Below, in pieces: positions 59,685-64,000 of a DNA stretch of 64,000 bases. Under the pieces are notes generated by a model. The model had not been told where the DNA came from and did no database searches. It was given only the letters and a program-made list of their open reading frames with translations. Numbering within the stretch: the stretch's first letter is position 1; each line of letters begins with the position of its first letter. This DNA is from Georgenia satyanarayanai (GTDB lineage Bacteria; Actinomycetota; Actinomycetes; Actinomycetales; Actinomycetaceae). The DNA lies in the NCBI RefSeq assembly GCF_009193135.1, contig NZ_VUKC01000010.1, positions 1 through 64,000 of the forward strand, written 5' to 3'. The position numbers were made by a program, and so were the translations under genes.

Positions 59685-60605
59685 ATGAGTGAGCCGGTCG
59701 AGGGGCACGAGAACGACGACGCCGTGACGGACGCCGACGACGCGACCTCCGCCGTCGGCGGCTCGCCGTGGCGCGGGGAGGGTGGGCAGATCGTCCTCGC
59801 CGCGACCCCGATCGGTGACGCCGGGGACGCGCCGCCGCGGCTGGTGCGGGCGCTGCGCGAGGCGGACGTCGTGGCCGCCGAGGACACGCGTCGCATGCTC
59901 GCCCTGGCCAGACGCCTGGGCGTGTGGGTGGCCGGTGAGATGCTCAGCTTCCACGAGCACAACGAGCGCGAGCGGGCCCCGCGCCTGGTGGAGGAGGCGC
60001 GTGCCGGGCGACGGGTGCTCGTCGTGTCCGACGCCGGCATGCCCTCGGTGTCCGACCCGGGCTACCGGCTGGTCGACGCCGCCGTCGCGGCGGAGGTGCC
60101 GGTGAGCGTGCTGCCCGGCCCCAGTGCCGTCCTCACGGCGCTCGCGGTCTCCGGGCTGGCGACCGACCGCTTCAGCTTCGAGGGTTTCGCCCCGCGCCGC
60201 CCGGGGGAGCGTGACCGGGTGTTCGGGGCGCTCGCCGGCGAGCAGCGCACGATGGTGCTCTTCGACTCCCCGCACCGCGTCGGGGAGACGCTCGCGGCGA
60301 TGGCGCGGGCCTTCGGTGCCGAGCGCCGCGCCGCGGTGTGCCGCGAGCTGACCAAGACCTTCGAGGAGGTGCGGCGCGGGACGCTGTCGGAGCTCGCCGA
60401 GTGGGCGGCCGACGGCGTGCGCGGTGAGGTGACGGTCGTCGTCGCCGGCGCCGCCCCGCGGGAGGCGCGGCTGGAGGACCACGTGGCCGAGGTCGTCGCC
60501 CGGGCTGCCGGGGGCGAGCGGCTCAAGGACGCGGCCGCCGCCGTCGCCGCCGAGACGGGCCTGAGCAAGCGCGACCTCTACGAGGCCGCCCTCCAGTCCC
60601 GCTGA
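59685..60605 (+). CDS. rsmI: 16S rRNA (cytidine-1402-2'-O)-methyltransferase
   Basis: 306 residues. A 30-residue acidic extension is followed by the tetrapyrrole-methylase fold: [68 protein letters not shown] and FEGFAPRR. It 2'-O-methylates C1402 in the ribosomal P-site region. CACACT lies 6 nt before the ATG; a shared short divergent promoter region with the PMT gene is likely. Confidence 0.93.
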   Translation: MSEPVEGHENDDAVTDADDATSAVGGSPWRGEGGQIVLAATPIGDAGDAPPRLVRALREADVVAAEDTRRMLALARRLGVWVAGEMLSFHEHNERERAPRLVEEARAGRRVLVVSDAGMPSVSDPGYRLVDAAVAAEVPVSVLPGPSAVLTALAVSGLATDRFSFEGFAPRRPGERDRVFGALAGEQRTMVLFDSPHRVGETLAAMARAFGAERRAAVCRELTKTFEEVRRGTLSELAEWAADGVRGEVTVVVAGAAPREARLEDHVAEVVARAAGGERLKDAAAAVAAETGLSKRDLYEAALQSR

Positions 60606-60606
60606 C

Positions 60607-60695
60607 AGCCGAGTTGTCGCCGAGAGCCGAGTTGTCGCCGAGGGTCGGGTTGTCGCCGAGGAGCGGAGTTGTCGCCGAGGGTCGGGTTGTCGCCG
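60607..60695. repeat. Tandem repeat, five copies of about 18 bp
   Basis: The core GTTGTCGCCGAG recurs at 60613, 60631, 60649, 60668 and 60686 (the last copy incomplete), so periods are 18, 18, 19 and 18 bp. It fills the gap between two convergent genes. Confidence 0.8.
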
Positions 60696-60700
60696 CTCGG

Positions 60701-61189
60701 TCAGCGCACGACGACGACGGGGATCTTCGCCTCGCGGATGCACGCCGCGGCCGTCGAGCCGACCAGCATGTCCGCGATCTTGGAGCGCCCCTTGGAGCCG
60801 ACGACGAGGACGTCCGCGCCGGCCGCCGCCGACAGCAGGACTCGGCCGGCCCTCCCGAACGCCGTGTGCGCGTGCACGGTGACGCCCGGGTGCTCCGCGG
60901 CCGCGACCTCCGCGCGGCGCCGTGTCTCGACGAGCGTCGCGTCCTGCATCTCGACGATCGAGGGCGTCGTCCCGAAGGGAGCATCACGAGGTCGCACCGC
61001 CGTCGGGATGCTCCACGCGCGCACCGCGTGGAGGTCGGTGCCGCGACGCGCCGCCTCGGCGGCCGCGTACTTCAGTGCCTGCCCGGCGCAGGCCGAGCCG
61101 TCGTCACCCACGAGCACCCCGCCGTCGAGCTTCACGGCGGTGTGGATGCCGGCCATGGTCCAGCTGTGGCGCGCGTCGTCGTCGGCCAT
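60701..61189 (-). CDS. Universal stress protein, single domain
   Basis: 162 residues. GVLVGDDGSACAGQALKYAAAEA starts the fold; GADVLVVGSKGRSKIADMLVGSTAA is the Gx2Gx9GS ATP-binding motif. TAGAGT lies 6 nt before the ATG, so a leaderless transcript is likely. It faces rsmI across the repeat array. Confidence 0.85.
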   Translation of the reverse strand: MADDDARHSWTMAGIHTAVKLDGGVLVGDDGSACAGQALKYAAAEAARRGTDLHAVRAWSIPTAVRPRDAPFGTTPSIVEMQDATLVETRRRAEVAAAEHPGVTVHAHTAFGRAGRVLLSAAAGADVLVVGSKGRSKIADMLVGSTAAACIREAKIPVVVVR

Positions 61190-61276
61190 GACCCAACTCT
61201 ACGACCGCTCGCCGCGGCGGACACGGGGATCGACGCGTGGAACGATGGGACCGTCCGCCGCGTGTGAGGAGCCCCC

Positions 61277-61852
61277 ATGTCCGAGCGTCGTGCACTGCTC
61301 GTCGTCGACGTCCAGCCCACCTTCTGCGAGGGCGGCGCACTGCCGGTGGCGGGAGGCAACGCCGTCGCCCAGGCCATCGCCGAGTACGCCGCTGCCCACC
61401 GCGACCACTACGCGCTGGTGGTCACCACCCAGGACTGGCACATCGACCCCGGCCGCCACTTCGCCACCCCGCCCGAGGAGCCGGACTACGTGGACACGTG
61501 GCCGCCGCACGGCGTGGCGGGGACGGCGGAGGCCGAGCTGCACCCTGCGCTCGCGGACCTCGCCCCCGACGCGTCGGTGAGGAAGGGGCAGTACGCGGCC
61601 GCCTACTCCGGCTTCGAGGGCACCGACGGCGAGGGGCGCACGCTCGCGCAGCTGCTCGACGGCGTCACGGCGGTCGACGTCGTCGGGCTCGCCGAGTCGC
61701 ACTGCGTCAAGGAGACGGCGCTGGACGCCGTGCGGGCGGGCATGTCCGCGCGGGTGCTCAGCGACCTCACCGCTCCTGTGACCCCCGAGCAGGGCGAGCT
61801 CGCCCGGGCCGAGATGCGTGAGGCCGGCGTGGAGATCACGCCCTCCCGCTGA
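61277..61852 (+). CDS. Nicotinamidase / isochorismatase-family hydrolase
   Basis: 191 residues. The catalytic triad D11 (VVDVQPTF), K103 (VRKGQY) and C143 (ESHCVKET) and the metal ligands D53/H55/H61 (DWHIDPGRHF) match PncA, which converts nicotinamide to nicotinate in NAD salvage. GAGGAGC precedes the ATG. Confidence 0.9.
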   Translation: MSERRALLVVDVQPTFCEGGALPVAGGNAVAQAIAEYAAAHRDHYALVVTTQDWHIDPGRHFATPPEEPDYVDTWPPHGVAGTAEAELHPALADLAPDASVRKGQYAAAYSGFEGTDGEGRTLAQLLDGVTAVDVVGLAESHCVKETALDAVRAGMSARVLSDLTAPVTPEQGELARAEMREAGVEITPSR

Positions 61853-61868
61853 GCCGACCACCACTCCG

Positions 61869-62273
61869 TCACTCCCGGGCGCGAGCCTGCAGCTCCTCGA
61901 GCTGTGGCACGTCGTCGGTGCTCACGCAGGGCAGCGTCCGCACGGAACCGTCGGTCAGGCGGATCTCGACCTTGGGGTCCTCCCACTGACTCCACACTGC
62001 GCGGACCTCCTCGACGGTCGTCCACGGGACACGCCTCGTCCTCACCCCACCGCACACCTCGATGCCGTCATCGTCGGCGACCGTGCCCGCCCGCCCGTTG
62101 ACGACCTGGGCCACGGTGACGGCGACGAGGAGGGCCTGGGCGACGCGCATGACGCCGTCGACGTCGTCGAACGTCAGGGTCCACACCACGAGCGGCAGCA
62201 GGACGAGCAGGCCGGTCCGCTGCACCCGGCGTTGTCCAGGGCTCCACACCCGCCACTCCACCCGCCGGCCCAC
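61869..62273 (-). CDS. Small membrane protein with PH-like domain
   Basis: 134 residues. Two N-terminal TM helices (about 19-38 and 44-58) precede a bacterial PH-like domain (DDGIEVCGGVRTRRVPWTTVEEVRAVW...VEIRLTDGSVRTLPCV). This class is widespread in actinobacteria and of unknown function. The start is GTG at 62273. Confidence 0.65.
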   Translation of the reverse strand: MGRRVEWRVWSPGQRRVQRTGLLVLLPLVVWTLTFDDVDGVMRVAQALLVAVTVAQVVNGRAGTVADDDGIEVCGGVRTRRVPWTTVEEVRAVWSQWEDPKVEIRLTDGSVRTLPCVSTDDVPQLEELQARARE

Positions 62274-62350
62274 CGTGACCTCCCTCGTCAGCCCTGACGC
62301 GACGATCGTCGTGCACCGCGCTGTCGACCGCGAGCCAGATGCCGGTCGGA

Positions 62351-62512
62351 AAGTCGACTGTCGGCGGGAAGTCGACTGTCGGCGGGAAGTCCACTGTCGG
62401 CGAGAAGTCGGCTGTGGGCGGGAAGTCGGCTGTGGGCGGGAAGTCGGCTGTGGGCGGGAAGTCGGCTGTCGGCGGGAAGTCGGCTGTGGGCGGGAAGTCG
62501 GCTGTCGGCGGG
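62351..62512. repeat. Tandem array of nine 18-bp units
   Basis: Nine head-to-tail copies of AAGTCGACTGTCGGCGGG with point variants (GACTG/GGCTG/CACTG; GTCGG/GTGGG), all 18 bp long and without spacers. It ends about 50 bp before metG. It could be translated as a hexapeptide repeat but has no other coding support. Such short identical units mark a possible variable-number locus. Confidence 0.9.
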
Positions 62513-62563
62513 AGGTGGGGTCGGGTCGGGTGGGTGCGTCTCAGGGGCAACTAGGCTGGCCCC

Positions 62564-64000
62564 ATGACGAGCATCCTCTCGGCGGTGGCCTGGCCCTACG
62601 CCTCCGGCCCGCGCCACATCGGGCACGTGGCCGGCTTCGGCGTTCCTTCCGACGTCTTCTCCCGCTACATGCGCATGGCGGGCCACGACGTCCTCATGGT
62701 CTCCGGCACCGACGAGCACGGCACCCCGATCCTCGTCGCGGCCGACGCCGCGGGCGTCTCCGCCCGGGAGCTCGCCGACCGCAACAACCGCCTCATCGTC
62801 GAGGACCTCGTCGCGCTCGGCCTGTCCTACGACCTGTTCACGCGCACGACGACGCGCAACCACTACGCCGTCGTCCAGGAGATGTTCCGCGCCGTCCACG
62901 AGAACGGCTACATGGTCGAGCAGACCACCCAGAGCGCCATCTCCCCGTCCACCGGCCGCACCCTGCCCGACCGCTACATCGAGGGCACCTGCCCGATCTG
63001 CGGCTACACCGGCGCGCGCGGGGACCAGTGCGACAGCTGCGGCAACCAGCTCGACCCCACCGACCTCATCGACCCGCGGTCGCGGATCAACGGTGAGACC
63101 CCGCAGTTCGTCCAGACCCAGCACTTCTTCCTCGACCTGCCCGCGCTGGCCGAGGCGCTGGGCGAGTGGCTCGACGGGCGCGAGGCCTCGGGCACGTGGC
63201 GGCCCAACGTCATCCGCTTCTCCAAGAACATCCTCGCCGAGATCCGCCCGCGCGCGATGACCCGTGACATCGACTGGGGCATCCCGGTGCCGCTGGACGG
63301 GTGGCGCGACCAGCCGACCAAGCGGCTGTACGTGTGGTTCGACGCCGTCATCGGCTACCTGTCCGCCTCGATCGAGTGGGCCCGCCGCACCGGCGACCCC
63401 GACGCCTGGCGCCGCTGGTGGAACGACCCCGAGGCCCTGTCCTACTACTTCATGGGCAAGGACAACATCGTCTTCCACTCCCAGATCTGGCCCGCCGAGC
63501 TCCTCGCGCACAACGGCGAGGGCGAGCGCGGGGGCAAGCCCGGCGAGTACGGCGTCCTCAACCTGCCCACCGAGGTCGTCTCGAGCGAGTTCCTCACGAT
63601 GGAGGGCAAGAAGTTCTCCTCCTCGCGCGGCGTCGTCATCTTCGTGCGCGACGTCCTCGAGCGCTACCAGCCCGACGCGCTGCGCTACTTCATCTCCGTC
63701 GCCGGCCCGGAGAACCAGGACTCCGACTTCACCTGGGCGGAGTTCGTGCGCCGCACCAACGGCGAGCTCGTCGCCGGCTGGGGCAACCTCGTCAACCGCA
63801 CGGCCTCGATGATCCACAAGAACATCGGCCAGGTGCCGCCCGCCGGTGAGCTCACCGACGCGGACCGCACCCTCCTCGACCAGGTCGAGGCCGGCTTCGC
63901 CACCGTCGGGGACCTCATCTCGCGCCACCGCCAGCGTGCCGCGATCTCCGAGGTCATGCGCCTGGTCGGCGAGGCGAACAAGTACATCACCGACATGGAG
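62564..64000 (+). CDS. metG: Methionyl-tRNA synthetase (5' part)
   Basis: The first 479 codons are in the window. The class I motifs HIGH (18-21) and KFSSS (about 350-354) are present, with a zinc knuckle [18 protein letters not shown] and [16 protein letters not shown]. It charges tRNA-Met. TAGGCT lies 6 nt before the ATG, so a leaderless transcript is likely. The gene runs off the end of the window. Confidence 0.96.
   Translation, partial: MTSILSAVAWPYASGPRHIGHVAGFGVPSDVFSRYMRMAGHDVLMVSGTDEHGTPILVAADAAGVSARELADRNNRLIVEDLVALGLSYDLFTRTTTRNHYAVVQEMFRAVHENGYMVEQTTQSAISPSTGRTLPDRYIEGTCPICGYTGARGDQCDSCGNQLDPTDLIDPRSRINGETPQFVQTQHFFLDLPALAEALGEWLDGREASGTWRPNVIRFSKNILAEIRPRAMTRDIDWGIPVPLDGWRDQPTKRLYVWFDAVIGYLSASIEWARRTGDPDAWRRWWNDPEALSYYFMGKDNIVFHSQIWPAELLAHNGEGERGGKPGEYGVLNLPTEVVSSEFLTMEGKKFSSSRGVVIFVRDVLERYQPDALRYFISVAGPENQDSDFTWAEFVRRTNGELVAGWGNLVNRTASMIHKNIGQVPPAGELTDADRTLLDQVEAGFATVGDLISRHRQRAAISEVMRLVGEANKYITDME

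Noticed and set aside
56691-60605. Open frame of about 1300 codons on the plus strand
   Set aside because: Only its last 306 codons (rsmI) read as a protein. The rest is antisense to AldO-like, ogt, sigma and PMT genes.
62351-62512. CRISPR array
   Set aside because: Units are contiguous with no unique spacers, and no cas genes are nearby.
62339-62554. Hexapeptide-repeat protein encoded by the 18-bp array
   Set aside because: The open frame exists only because the unit length is a multiple of three. No ribosome site and no similarity outside the repeat.
1-64000. Prophage, transposon or IS element
   Set aside because: No integrase, transposase or phage structural gene was recognised, and composition is uniform.

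Overview
The window is very GC-rich DNA from an actinobacterium. Pointers to the phylum are GTG starts, many 4-bp start/stop overlaps, leaderless-looking genes, a DtxR-type regulator, a c-di-AMP riboswitch in front of an NlpC/P60 gene, a galU-moeA-rimJ-sepX block and a complete C50 carotenoid operon. The last resembles the Corynebacterium and Micrococcus decaprenoxanthin/sarcinaxanthin clusters. The best guess is a pigmented Micrococcales species; genus cannot be decided from the window.

Layout. 1-1.25 kb: tail of a threonine ammonia-lyase-like gene, an almost pure G/C tract, and a citrate-synthase-fold protein that has lost its catalytic residues. 1.27-12.23 kb: the carotenoid region. A MarR repressor (CrtR-like) is divergent from a tightly overlapping operon: MMPL exporter, TspO-like protein, idi, crtE, crtB, crtI, two half-size lycopene cyclase genes, a UbiA-type lycopene elongase, a YjdF-like membrane protein, a GT2 glycosyltransferase and a T4-endonuclease-V-type pyrimidine-dimer glycosylase. 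Pigment synthesis, possible pigment tailoring and UV-lesion repair therefore appear to share one transcript controlled by a palindrome in the divergent promoter.

12.3-21.7 kb: DtxR-family iron regulator, c-di-AMP riboswitch with a secreted NlpC/P60 hydrolase, tandem universal stress protein, DDAH-like amidinohydrolase, a minus-strand operon of WXG/EspG-like proteins with an alpha/beta hydrolase and a lipoprotein, then a SAM riboswitch with metZ. 21.7-26.6 kb: tRNA-Arg(CCU), a perfect CRP/GlxR-type site, a C6-loop terminator hairpin that may be a small RNA, and a 1.4-kilo-residue protein with the architecture of a large SF1 helicase-nuclease in which Walker A, Walker B and nuclease motifs are all degraded, followed by a small one-base-overlapping partner. 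This is the most unusual locus in the window.

26.6-41 kb: mscL, a CpaB/SAF protein, a penicillin-acylase-family Ntn hydrolase, 5-formyl-THF cyclo-ligase, galU-moeA-rimJ-sepX, arginine deiminase, tRNA-Ala(CGC), a VanRS-like two-component pair divergent from a VanY-like D,D-carboxypeptidase, and a thioredoxin-reductase-like enzyme divergent from an XRE-cupin regulator. 41-53.8 kb: catalase, a deacetylase-fold hydrolase with an NCS1 permease, a CDF-like transporter coupled to a truncated solute-binding lipoprotein, a lipid-kinase-family protein, TPR and DinB proteins, a four-gene glycine-betaine/choline ABC transporter, and a flavin disulfide reductase. 53.9-64 kb: GH13 glycosidase, alditol-oxidase-like flavoprotein, sigma factor with ogt, protein O-mannosyltransferase divergent from rsmI, a universal stress protein, nicotinamidase, a PH-domain protein, an 18-bp tandem repeat array and the 5' part of metG.

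Across the window, about fifteen genes have a TANNNT-like -10 box 6-7 nt before the start codon and no Shine-Dalgarno, suggesting leaderless transcripts. Several convergent gene pairs are separated by large inverted repeats that probably act as two-way terminators.
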